Below, one piece after another: positions 23,862 through 35,428 of a DNA stretch of 64,000 nt. Origin of the DNA: Hippophae tibetana (taxonomy: Eukaryota > Streptophyta > Magnoliopsida > Rosales > Elaeagnaceae); the NCBI GenBank assembly GCA_037013495.1, contig CM072812.1, positions 60,978,938 through 61,042,937 of the forward strand, given 5' to 3'. The number at the start of each line of letters is the position of its first letter. Within the stretch, counting starts at the first letter, position 1. The notes beneath the pieces were generated by a model that had not been told where the DNA came from, searched no databases, and saw only the letters and a program-made list of their open reading frames with translations. Made by a program: the position numbers and the translations under genes.

Positions 23862-26800
23862 ACCTTCCATATGATTTATTATAACAGCCATGTCGATGCG
23901 CGATTTAAAAATTATAACAGTTTAACGTTGCAACCCCAATTAATAACTTCTTTGATTTTTAAACTGTGACATGATGCAACAATCTTATTTTTTTGAAAAA
24001 CAAAGATAGATTAACACACATAGAAAAAAGAACAAAAAAAAGATACGATGAATTTAAAGAAAAATAAAAAAGGAAATCCAAAAAATTAAAACAACTACAA
24101 CAAAATGGATAGAAAACGCAAGGGATGAAGGATTAAATTTCTTTCTTTTTATTCCGAATTTTCATTCCAGAATGAAAAAATCAATTAAATAATTATTGTT
24201 TTAAATCTAAAATTCAAAAATGGAAAAATCAAGACATATAACCTTTTTTTTGCAACCAAGGCTCTCGTTCTAAATTATATGTAACCTTTAGGTGAACAAC
24301 CTAGTAACTCAACGAAATATTTACGATTGAATTGCAAAGAACGTGGTTAAGATGATTAACAAAGAATCCTATAGAAAAAGAACCGAAAACAACGCAATAT
24401 GATGAGACCAAAATTTATGACATCAGTAAGTTGTGTAAACAATGGAGTTTGGGTTCCCAAATGTTAAGAACAGAACTAATGCTTTGTTGCATTTTTAGAA
24501 ATCGAAACGACCTTCCATATGATTTATTATAACAGCCATGTCGATGCGCGATTTAAAAATTATAACAGTTTAACGTTGCAACCCCAATTAATAACTTCTT
24601 TGTTTTTTAAACTGTGATATCCTAAAACAATCTTATTTTTTTGAAAAACAAAGATAGATTAACACACATAGAAAAAAGAACAAAAAAAGATAAGAAGAAT
24701 TTAAAGAAAAATAAAAAAGGAAATCCAAAAAATTAAAACAACTACAACAAAATGGATAGAAAACGCAAGGGATGAAGGATTAAATTTCTTTCTTTTTATT
24801 CCGAATTTTCATTCCAGAATGAAAAAAACAATTAAATAATTATTGTTTTAAATCTAAAATTCAAAAATGGAAAAATGAAGACATATAACCTTTTTTTTGC
24901 CACCAAGGCTCTCATTCTAATTTATATGTAACCTTTAGGTGAACAACCTAGTAACTCAAAGAAATATTTACGATTGAATTGCAAAGAACGTGGTTAAGAT
25001 GATTAATAAAGAATCCTATAGAAAAAGAACCGAAAACAACCAATATGGTGAGAACAAAATTTATGACATCAGTAAGTTGTGTAAACAATGGAGTTTGGGT
25101 TCCCAAATGTTGGGAACAGAACTAATGCTTTGTTGCATTTTTAGAAATCGAAACGACCTTCCATATGATTTATTATAACAGCCATGTCCATGCGCGATTT
25201 AAAAATTATAACAGTTTAACGTTGCAACCCCAATTAATAACTTCTTTGTTTTTTAAACTGTGACATGCTACAACAATCTTATTTTTTTGAAAAACAAAGA
25301 TAGATTAACACACATAGAAAAAAGAACAAAAAAAGATACGAAGAATTTAAAGAAAAATAAAAAAGGAAATCCAAAAAATTAAAACAACTACAACAAAATG
25401 GATAGAAAACGCAAGGGATGAAGGATTAAATTTCTTTCTTTTTATTCCGAATTTTCATTCCAGAATGAAAAAAACAATTAAATAATTATTCTTTTAAATC
25501 TAAAATTCAAAAATGGAAAAATGAAGACATATAACCTTTTTTTTGCCACCAAGGCTCTCATTCTAAATTATATGTAACCTTTAGGTGAACAACCTAGTAA
25601 CTCAATGAAATATTTACAATTGAATTACAAAGATCGTGGTTAAGATGATTAATAAAGAATCCTATAGAAAAAGAACCGAAAACAACCAATATGGTGATAA
25701 CAAAATTTATGACATCAGTAAGTTGTGTAAACAATGGAGTTTGGGTTCCCAAATCTTGGGAACATAACTAATGCTTTGTTGCATTTTTAGAAATCGAAAC
25801 GACCTTCCATATGATTTATTATAACAGCCATGTCGATGCGCGATTTAAAAATTATAACAGTTTAACGTTGCAACACCAATTAATAACTTCTTTGATTTTT
25901 AAACTGTGACATGATGCAACAATCTTATTTTTTTGAAAAACAAAGATAGATTAACACACATAGAAAAAAGAACAAAAAAAAGATACGAAGAATTTAAAGA
26001 AAAATAAAAAAGGAAATCCAAAAAATTAAAACAACTACAACAAAATGGATAGAAAACGCAAGGGATGAAGGATTAAATTTCTTTCTTTTTATTCCAAATT
26101 TTCATTCCAGAATGAAAAAATCAATTAAATAATTATTGTTTTAAATCTAAAATTCAAAAATGGAAAAATGAAGACATATAACCTTTTTTTTGCCACCAAG
26201 GCTCTCGTTCTAAATTATATGTAACCTTTAGGTGAACAACCTAGTAACTCAATGAAATATTTACGATTGAATTGCAAAGAACGTGGTTAAGATGATTAAC
26301 AAAGAATCCTATAGAAAAAGAACCGAAAACAACGCAATATGATGAGACCAAAATTTATGACATCAGTAAGTTGTGTAAACAATGGAGTTTGGGTTCCCAA
26401 ATGTTAAGAATAGAACTAATGCTTTGTTGCATTTTTAGAAATCGAAACGACCTTCCATATGATTTATTATAACAGCCATGTCGATGCGCGATTTAAAAAT
26501 TATAACAGTTTAACGTTGCAACCCCAATTAATAACTTCTTTGTTTTTTAAACTGTGACATGCTACAACAATCTTATTTTTTTGAAAAACAAAGATAGATT
26601 AACACACATAGAAAAAAGAACAAAAAAAGATAAGAAGAATTTAAAGAAAAATAAAAAAGGAAATCCAAAAAATTAAAATAACTACAACAAAATGGATAGA
26701 AAACGCAAGGGATGAAGGATTAAATTTCTTTCTTTTTATTCCGAATTTTCATTCCAGAATGAAAAGAACAATTAAATAATTATTGTTTTAAATCTAAAAT

Positions 26801-27743
26801 TCAAAAATGGAAAAATGAAGACATATAACCTTTTTTTTGCCACCAAGGCTCTCATTCTAATTTATATGTAACCTTTAGGTGAAAAACCTAGTAACTCAAA
26901 GAAATATTTACGATTGAATTGCAAAGAACGTGGTTAAGATGATTAATAAAGAATCCTATAGAAAAAGAACCGAAAACAACCAATATGGTGAGACCAAAAT
27001 TTATAACATCAGTAAGTTGTGTAAACAATGGAGTTTGGGTTCCCAAATGTAAAGAACAGAACTAATGCTTTGTTGCATTTTTAGAAATCGAAACGACCTT
27101 CCATATGATTTATTATAACAGCCATGTCGATGCGCGATTTAAAAATTATAACTGTTTAACGTTGCAACCCCAATTAATAACTTCTTTGTTTTTTAAACTG
27201 TGACATGCTACAACAATCTTATTTTTTTGAAAAACAAAGATAGATTAACACACATAGAAAAAAGAACAAAAAAAAGATAAGAAGAATTTAAAGAAAAATA
27301 AAAAAGGAAATCCAAAAAATTAAAACAACTACAATAAAATGGATAGAAAACGCAAGGGATGAAGGATTAAATTTCTTTCTTTTTATTCCGAATTTTCATT
27401 CCAGAATGAAAAAAACAATTAAATAATTATTGTTTTAAATCTAAAATTCAAAAATGGAAAAATGAAGACATATAACCTTTTTTTTGCCACCAAGGCTCTC
27501 GTTCTAAATTATATGTAACCTTTAGGTGAACAACCTAGTAACTCAACGAAATATTTACGATTGAATTGCAAAGAACGTGGTTAAGATGATTAATAAAGAA
27601 TCCTATAGAAAAAGAACCGAAAACAACGCAATATGATGAGACCAAAATTTATGACATCAGTAAGTTGTGTAGACAATGGAGTTTGGGTTCCCAAATGTTA
27701 AGAATAGAACTAATGCTGTGTTGCATTTTTAGAAATCGAAACG
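23862..27743 (+). repeat. Block 4: trimeric higher-order repeat, 2 copies of ~1940 bp
   Basis: Units 38-43 start at 23862, 24510, 25156, 25802, 26450 and 27096. Units 38 and 41 share 'actgtgacatgatgcaac', 'gaaaaaatcaatt' and 'gattaacaaagaatcc'. Units 39 and 42 share 'tctaatttatatg'. The offset is about 1940 bp. Member sequences differ from the block-2 trimer, so this is an independent three-unit amplification. Private changes include 'actgtgatatcctaaaac' in unit 39 and 'gcaacaccaatt' in unit 41. Confidence 0.78.
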
Positions 27744-28969
27744 AATTTCCATATGATTTATTATAATAGCCGTGTTGATGCATGATTTAAAAATTTGACA
27801 GGTTAAAGTTGCAACCCCAATTAATAACTTTTTTGTTTTTTAAACTGTGAATGCTGCAACAATCTTATTTTTTTGAAAAACAAAGATAGATTAACACACA
27901 TAGAAAAAGAACAAAAAAAGATACGAAGAATTTAAAGAAAAATAAAAAAGGAATTCCGAAAAATTAAAACAACTACAACAAAATGGATAGAAAACGCAAG
28001 GGATGAAGGATTAAATTTCTTTCTTTTTATTCCGAATTTTCATTCCAGAATGAAAAAAAACAATTAAATAATTATTGTTTTAAATCTAAAATTCAAAAAT
28101 GGAAAAATGAAGACATATAACCTTTTTTTTTGCCACCAAGGCTCTCCTTCTAAATTATATGTAACCTTTAGGTGAACAACCTAGTAACTCAAAGAAATTT
28201 TTACGATTGAATTGCAAAGAACGTGGTTAAGATGATTAATAAAGAATCCTATAGAAAAAGAACCGAAAACAACCAATATGGTGATAACAAAATTTATGAC
28301 ATCAGTAAGTTGTGTAAACAATGGAGTTTGGGTTCCCAAATCTTGGGAACATAACTAATGCTTTGTTGCATTTTTAGAAATCGAAACGACCTTCCATATG
28401 ATTTATTATAATAGCCGTGTCGATGCACGATTAAAAAATTTTAACAGTTTAACGTTGCAACCCCAATTAATAACTTCTTTGATTTTTAAACTGTGACATG
28501 ATGCAACAATCTTATTTTTTTGAAAAACAAAGATAGATTAACACACATAAAAAAAGAACAAAAAAAAGATACGAAGAATTTAAAGAAAAATAAAAAAAGA
28601 AATCCAAAAATGGAAACAACGACAACAAAATGGATATAAAACGCAATGGGATGAAGGATTAAATTTCTTTCTTTTTATTCTGCATTTTCGTTCCAGAATG
28701 AAAAAAACAATTAAATAATTATTGTTTTAAATCTAAAATTCAAAAATGGAAAAATGAAGACATATAACCTTTTTTTTGCCACCAAGGCTCTCGTTCTAAA
28801 TTATATGTAACCTTTAGGTGAACAACCTAGTAACTCAACGAAATATTTACGATTGAATTGCAAAGAACGTGGTTAAGATGATTAATAAAGAATCTTATAG
28901 AAAAAGAACCGAAAACAACGCAATATGTTGAGACCAAAATTTATGACATCAGTAAGTTGTGTAGACAAT

Positions 28970-31519
28970 GGAGTTTGGGTTCCCAAATGTTAAGAATAGA
29001 ACTAATGCTGTGTTGCATTTTTAGAAATCGAAACGAATTTCCATATGATTTATTATAATAGCCGTGTTGATGCATGATTTAAAAATTTGACAGGTTAAAG
29101 TTGCAACCCCAATTAATAACTTTTTTGTTTTTTAAACTGTGACATGCTGCAACAATCTTATTTTTTTGAAAAACAAAGATAGATTAACACACATAGAAAA
29201 AAGAACAAAAAAAGATACGAAGAATTTAAAGAAAAATAAAAAAGGAATTCCAAAAAATTAAAACAACTACAACAAAATGGATAGAAAACGCAAGGGATGA
29301 AGGATTAAATTTCTTTCTTTTTATTCCGAATTTTCATTCCAGAATGAAAAAAAACAATTAAATAATTATTGTTTTAAATCTAAAATTCAAAAATGGAAAA
29401 ATGAAGACATATAACCTTTTTTTTGCCACCAAGGCTCTCGTTCTAAATTATATGTAACCATTAGGTGAACAACCTAGTTACTCAAAGAAATATTTACGAT
29501 TGAATTGCAAAGAACGTGGTTAAGATGATTAATAAAGAATCCTATAGAAAAAAGAACCGAAAACAATGCAATATGTTGAGAACAAAATTTATGACATCAG
29601 TAAGTTGTATAAACAATGGAGTTTGGGTTCCCAAATGTTGTGTTGCATTTTTAGAAATCGAAACGAACTTCCATATGATTTATTATAATAGCCGTGTCGA
29701 TGCATGATTTAAAAATTTGACAAGTTAAAGTTGCAACCCCAATTAATAACGTTTTTGTTTTTTAAACTGTGACATGCTGCAACAATCTTATTTTTTTGAA
29801 AAACAAAGATAGATTAACACAATAGAAAAAAGAACAAAAAAAAGATACGAAGAATTTAATGAAAAATAAAAAAGGAAATTCAAAAATTAAAACAACTACA
29901 ACAAAATGGATAGAAAACGCAAGGGATGAAGGATTAAATTTCTTTATTTTTATTCCGAATTTTCATTACAGAATGAAAAAAACAATTAAATAATTATTGT
30001 TTTAAATCTAAAATTCAAAAATGGAAAAATGAAGACATATAACCTTTTTTTTGCCACCAAGGCTCTCGTTCTAAATTATATGTAACCTTTAGGTGAACAA
30101 CCTAGTAACTCAAAGAAATATTTACGATTGAATTGCAAAGAACGTGGTTAAGATGATTAATAAAGAATCCTATAGAAAAAAGAACCGAAAACAATGCAAT
30201 ATGGTGAGAACAAAATTTATGACATCAGTAAGTTGTGTAAACAATGGAGTTTGGGTTCCCAAATGTTGTGTTGCATTTTTAGATATCGAAACGACCTTCC
30301 ATATGATTTATTATAATAGCTGTGTCGATGCACGATTTAAAAATTTTAACAGTTTAACGTTGCAACCCCAATTAATAACTTCTTTGTATTTTAAAGTGTG
30401 ACATGCTGCAACAATATTATTTTTTTGAAAAATAAAGATAGATTACCATAAATAGAAAAAAGAACAAAAAAAAGATACGAAGAATTTAAAGAAAAATAAA
30501 AAAGGAAATCCAAAAATTAAAACAACGACAACAAAATGGATAGAAAACGCAAGGGATGAAGGATTAAATTTCTTTCTTTTTATTCCGAATTTTCATTCCA
30601 GATTGAAAAAAACAATTAAATAATTATTGTTTTTAATCTAAAATTCAAAAATGGAAAAATGAAGACATATAACCTTTTTTTTGCCACCAAGGCTCTCGTT
30701 CTAAATTATATGTAACCTTTACGTGAACAACCTAGTAACTCAAAGAAATATTTACGATTGAATTGCAAAGAACGTGGTTAAGATGATTAATAAAGAATCC
30801 TATAGAAAAAGAACCGAAAACAACCAATATGGTGAGAACAAAATTTATGACATAAGTAAGTTGTGTAAACAATGGAGTTTGGGTTCCCAAATGTTGAGAA
30901 CAGAACTAATGCTTTGTTGCATTTTTAGAAATCGAAACGACCTTCCATATGATTTATTATAACAGCCATATCGATGCGCGATTTAAAAATTATAACAGTT
31001 TAACGTTGCAACCCCTATTAATAACTTCTTTGTTTTTTAAACTGTGACTTGCTACAACAATCTTATTTTTTTGAAAAACAAAGATAGATTAACACACATA
31101 GAAAAAAGAACAAAAAAAGATACGAAGAATTTAACGAAAAATAAAAAAGGAAATCCAAAAAATTAAAACAACTACAACAAAATGGATAGAAAACGCAAGG
31201 GATGAAGGATTAAATTTCTTTCTTTTTATTCCGAATTTTCATTCCAGAATGAAAAAAACAATTAAATAATTATTGTTTTAAATCTAAAATTCAAAAATGG
31301 AAAAATGAAGACATATAACCTTTTTTTTGCCACCAAGGCTCTCCTTCTAAATTATATGTAACCTTTAGGTGACCAACCTAGTAACTCAAAGAAATATTTA
31401 CGATTGAATTGCAAAGAACGTGGTTAAGATGATTAATAAAGAATCCTATAGAAAAAGAACCGAAAACAACCAATATGGTGAGAACAAAATTTATGACATC
31501 AGTAAGTTGTGTAAACAAT
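28970..31519 (+). repeat. 2550-bp tandem duplication, left copy
   Basis: Units 46-49 have lengths 630, 628, 646 and 646 bp, the same as units 50-53. Scanning line by line, I found one difference in about 2550 bp: 'agttgtat' at 29609 against 'agttgtgt' at 32159. The left edge is set by the disagreement 'gtagac'/'gtaaac' and 'gttgagacc'/'ggtgagaac' just upstream. Such high identity implies a very recent duplication, or an assembly duplication. Confidence 0.85.
30144..30401 (+). other. 85-codon open frame specific to short units, probably non-coding
   Basis: In the short units an extra A ('gaaaaaagaacc') and the 18-bp deletion together put the 'MVKMINKESY' start in frame with the downstream 'IETTFHMIYYNS' and 'SLTLQPQLITS' stretches without splicing. 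Copies lie at 32694-32951, 37200-37457, 39767-40024, 42980-43237, 45549-45806 and 48115-48372. The frame is repeated because the unit is repeated. The related units at 29516 and 32066 stop after 63 codons at 'gcatga'. I find no recognisable domain. Confidence 0.5.
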
Positions 31520-34069
31520 GGAGTTTGGGTTCCCAAATGTTAAGAATAGAACTAATGCTGTGTTGCATTTTTAGAAATCGAAACGAATTTCCATATGATT
31601 TATTATAATAGCCGTGTTGATGCATGATTTAAAAATTTGACAGGTTAAAGTTGCAACCCCAATTAATAACTTTTTTGTTTTTTAAACTGTGACATGCTGC
31701 AACAATCTTATTTTTTTGAAAAACAAAGATAGATTAACACACATAGAAAAAAGAACAAAAAAAGATACGAAGAATTTAAAGAAAAATAAAAAAGGAATTC
31801 CAAAAAATTAAAACAACTACAACAAAATGGATAGAAAACGCAAGGGATGAAGGATTAAATTTCTTTCTTTTTATTCCGAATTTTCATTCCAGAATGAAAA
31901 AAAACAATTAAATAATTATTGTTTTAAATCTAAAATTCAAAAATGGAAAAATGAAGACATATAACCTTTTTTTTGCCACCAAGGCTCTCGTTCTAAATTA
32001 TATGTAACCATTAGGTGAACAACCTAGTTACTCAAAGAAATATTTACGATTGAATTGCAAAGAACGTGGTTAAGATGATTAATAAAGAATCCTATAGAAA
32101 AAAGAACCGAAAACAATGCAATATGTTGAGAACAAAATTTATGACATCAGTAAGTTGTGTAAACAATGGAGTTTGGGTTCCCAAATGTTGTGTTGCATTT
32201 TTAGAAATCGAAACGAACTTCCATATGATTTATTATAATAGCCGTGTCGATGCATGATTTAAAAATTTGACAAGTTAAAGTTGCAACCCCAATTAATAAC
32301 GTTTTTGTTTTTTAAACTGTGACATGCTGCAACAATCTTATTTTTTTGAAAAACAAAGATAGATTAACACAATAGAAAAAAGAACAAAAAAAAGATACGA
32401 AGAATTTAATGAAAAATAAAAAAGGAAATTCAAAAATTAAAACAACTACAACAAAATGGATAGAAAACGCAAGGGATGAAGGATTAAATTTCTTTATTTT
32501 TATTCCGAATTTTCATTACAGAATGAAAAAAACAATTAAATAATTATTGTTTTAAATCTAAAATTCAAAAATGGAAAAATGAAGACATATAACCTTTTTT
32601 TTGCCACCAAGGCTCTCGTTCTAAATTATATGTAACCTTTAGGTGAACAACCTAGTAACTCAAAGAAATATTTACGATTGAATTGCAAAGAACGTGGTTA
32701 AGATGATTAATAAAGAATCCTATAGAAAAAAGAACCGAAAACAATGCAATATGGTGAGAACAAAATTTATGACATCAGTAAGTTGTGTAAACAATGGAGT
32801 TTGGGTTCCCAAATGTTGTGTTGCATTTTTAGATATCGAAACGACCTTCCATATGATTTATTATAATAGCTGTGTCGATGCACGATTTAAAAATTTTAAC
32901 AGTTTAACGTTGCAACCCCAATTAATAACTTCTTTGTATTTTAAAGTGTGACATGCTGCAACAATATTATTTTTTTGAAAAATAAAGATAGATTACCATA
33001 AATAGAAAAAAGAACAAAAAAAAGATACGAAGAATTTAAAGAAAAATAAAAAAGGAAATCCAAAAATTAAAACAACGACAACAAAATGGATAGAAAACGC
33101 AAGGGATGAAGGATTAAATTTCTTTCTTTTTATTCCGAATTTTCATTCCAGATTGAAAAAAACAATTAAATAATTATTGTTTTTAATCTAAAATTCAAAA
33201 ATGGAAAAATGAAGACATATAACCTTTTTTTTGCCACCAAGGCTCTCGTTCTAAATTATATGTAACCTTTACGTGAACAACCTAGTAACTCAAAGAAATA
33301 TTTACGATTGAATTGCAAAGAACGTGGTTAAGATGATTAATAAAGAATCCTATAGAAAAAGAACCGAAAACAACCAATATGGTGAGAACAAAATTTATGA
33401 CATAAGTAAGTTGTGTAAACAATGGAGTTTGGGTTCCCAAATGTTGAGAACAGAACTAATGCTTTGTTGCATTTTTAGAAATCGAAACGACCTTCCATAT
33501 GATTTATTATAACAGCCATATCGATGCGCGATTTAAAAATTATAACAGTTTAACGTTGCAACCCCTATTAATAACTTCTTTGTTTTTTAAACTGTGACTT
33601 GCTACAACAATCTTATTTTTTTGAAAAACAAAGATAGATTAACACACATAGAAAAAAGAACAAAAAAAGATACGAAGAATTTAACGAAAAATAAAAAAGG
33701 AAATCCAAAAAATTAAAACAACTACAACAAAATGGATAGAAAACGCAAGGGATGAAGGATTAAATTTCTTTCTTTTTATTCCGAATTTTCATTCCAGAAT
33801 GAAAAAAACAATTAAATAATTATTGTTTTAAATCTAAAATTCAAAAATGGAAAAATGAAGACATATAACCTTTTTTTTGCCACCAAGGCTCTCCTTCTAA
33901 ATTATATGTAACCTTTAGGTGACCAACCTAGTAACTCAAAGAAATATTTACGATTGAATTGCAAAGAACGTGGTTAAGATGATTAATAAAGAATCCTATA
34001 GAAAAAGAACCGAAAACAACCAATATGGTGAGAACAAAATTTATGACATCAGTAAGTTGTGTAAACAAT
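31520..34069 (+). repeat. 2550-bp tandem duplication, right copy
   Basis: This is the partner of 28970-31519. Homology stops near 34070, where this copy reads 'gagttttggttcccaaatct' and continues into type-A-like sequence, while the left copy reads 'gagtttgggttcccaaatgt'. A third, partial relative of its right half lies at about 43985-45345, at an offset of 10932 bp. Confidence 0.85.
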
Positions 34070-34135
34070 GGAGTTTTGGTTCCCAAATCTTGGGAACATA
34101 ACTAATGCTTTGTTGCATTTTTAGAAATCGAAACG

Positions 34136-35428
34136 ACCTTCCATATTATTTATTATAACAGCCATGTCGATGCGCGATTTAAAAATTATAACAGTTTAAC
34201 GTTGCAACCCCAATTAATAACTTCTTTGTTTTTTAAACTGTGACATGCTACAACAATCTTATTTTTTTGAAAAACAAAGATAGATTAACACACATAGAAA
34301 AAAGAACAAAAAAAGATACGAAGAATTTAAAGAAAAATAAAAAAGGAAATCCAAAAAATTAAAACAACTACAACAAAATGGATAGAAAACGCAAGGGATG
34401 AAGGATTAAATTTCTTTCTTTTTATTCCGAATTTTCATTCCAGAATGAAAAAAACAATTAAATAATTATTGTTTTAAATCTAAAATTCAAAAATGGAAAA
34501 ATGAAGACATATAACCTTTTTTTTGCCACCAAGGCTCTCCTTCTAAATTATATGTAACCTTTAGGTGACCAACCTAGTAACTCAAAGAAATATTTACGAT
34601 TGAATTGCAAAGAACGTGGTTAAGATGATTAATAAAGAATCCTATAGAAAAAGAACCGAAAACAACCAATATGGTGAGAACAAAATTTATGACATCAGTA
34701 AGTTGTGTAAACAATGGAGTTTTGGTTCCCAAATCTTGGGAACATAACTAATGCTTTGTTGCATTTTTAGAAATCGAAACGACCTTCCATATGATTTATT
34801 ATAACAGCCATGTCGATGCGCGATTTAAAAATTATAACAGTTTAACGTTGCAACCCCAATTAATAACTTCTTTGTTTTTTAAACTGTGACATGCTACAAC
34901 AATCTTATTTTTTTGAAAAACAAAGATAGATTAACACACATAGAAAAAAGAACAAAAAAAGATACGAAGAATTTAAAGAAAAATAAAAAAGGAAATCCAA
35001 AAAATTAAAACAACTACAACAAAATGGATAGAAAACGCAAGGGATGAAGGATTAAATTTCTTTCTTTTTATTCCGAATTTTCATTCCAAAATGAAAAAAA
35101 CAATTAAATAATTATTGTTTTAAATCTAAAATTCAAAAATGGAAAAATGAAGACATATAACCTTTTTTTTGCCACCAAGGCTTTCCTTCTAAATTATATG
35201 TAACCTTTAAGTGAACAACCTAGTAACTCAACGAAATATTAACGATTGAATTGCAAAGAACGTGGTTAAGATGATTAATAAAGAATCCTATAGAAAAAGA
35301 ACCGAAAACAACGCAATATGGTGATACCAAAATTTATGACATCAGTAAGTTGTGTAAACAATTGAGTTTGGGTTCCCAAATGTTGAGAACAGAACTAATG
35401 CTTTGTTGCATTTTTAGAAATCGAAACG
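34136..35428 (+). repeat. Two consecutive near-identical monomers (units 54-55)
   Basis: Units 54 (34136) and 55 (34782) both follow 'gagttttggttcccaaatct' and have the same internal sequence over most of their length. This looks like a single-monomer duplication at the edge of the 2550-bp repeat. Unit 54 has lost the CATATG site ('ccatattattt'). Unit 55 departs towards its right end with 'ggctttccttc', 'ctttaagtg' and 'gaaatattaacg', which mark the next block. Confidence 0.7.

Larger units (their letters stand above)
27744..34135 (+). repeat. Block 5: 'ttgacaggttaaag' subtype and short units
   Basis: Units 44-53 start at 27744, 28389, 29036, 29666, 30294, 30940, 31586, 32216, 32844 and 33490. 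Units 44, 46 and 50 carry a divergent left end: 'gtgttgatgcatgattt' and 'ttgacaggttaaag' instead of 'gtcgatgcgcgattt' and 'ttaacagtttaacg'. They also have 'ggaattcc', an EcoRI site absent from ordinary units. Units 46, 47, 50 and 51 are 628-630 bp because of an 18-bp deletion before 'tgttgcattttt'. Confidence 0.83.
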
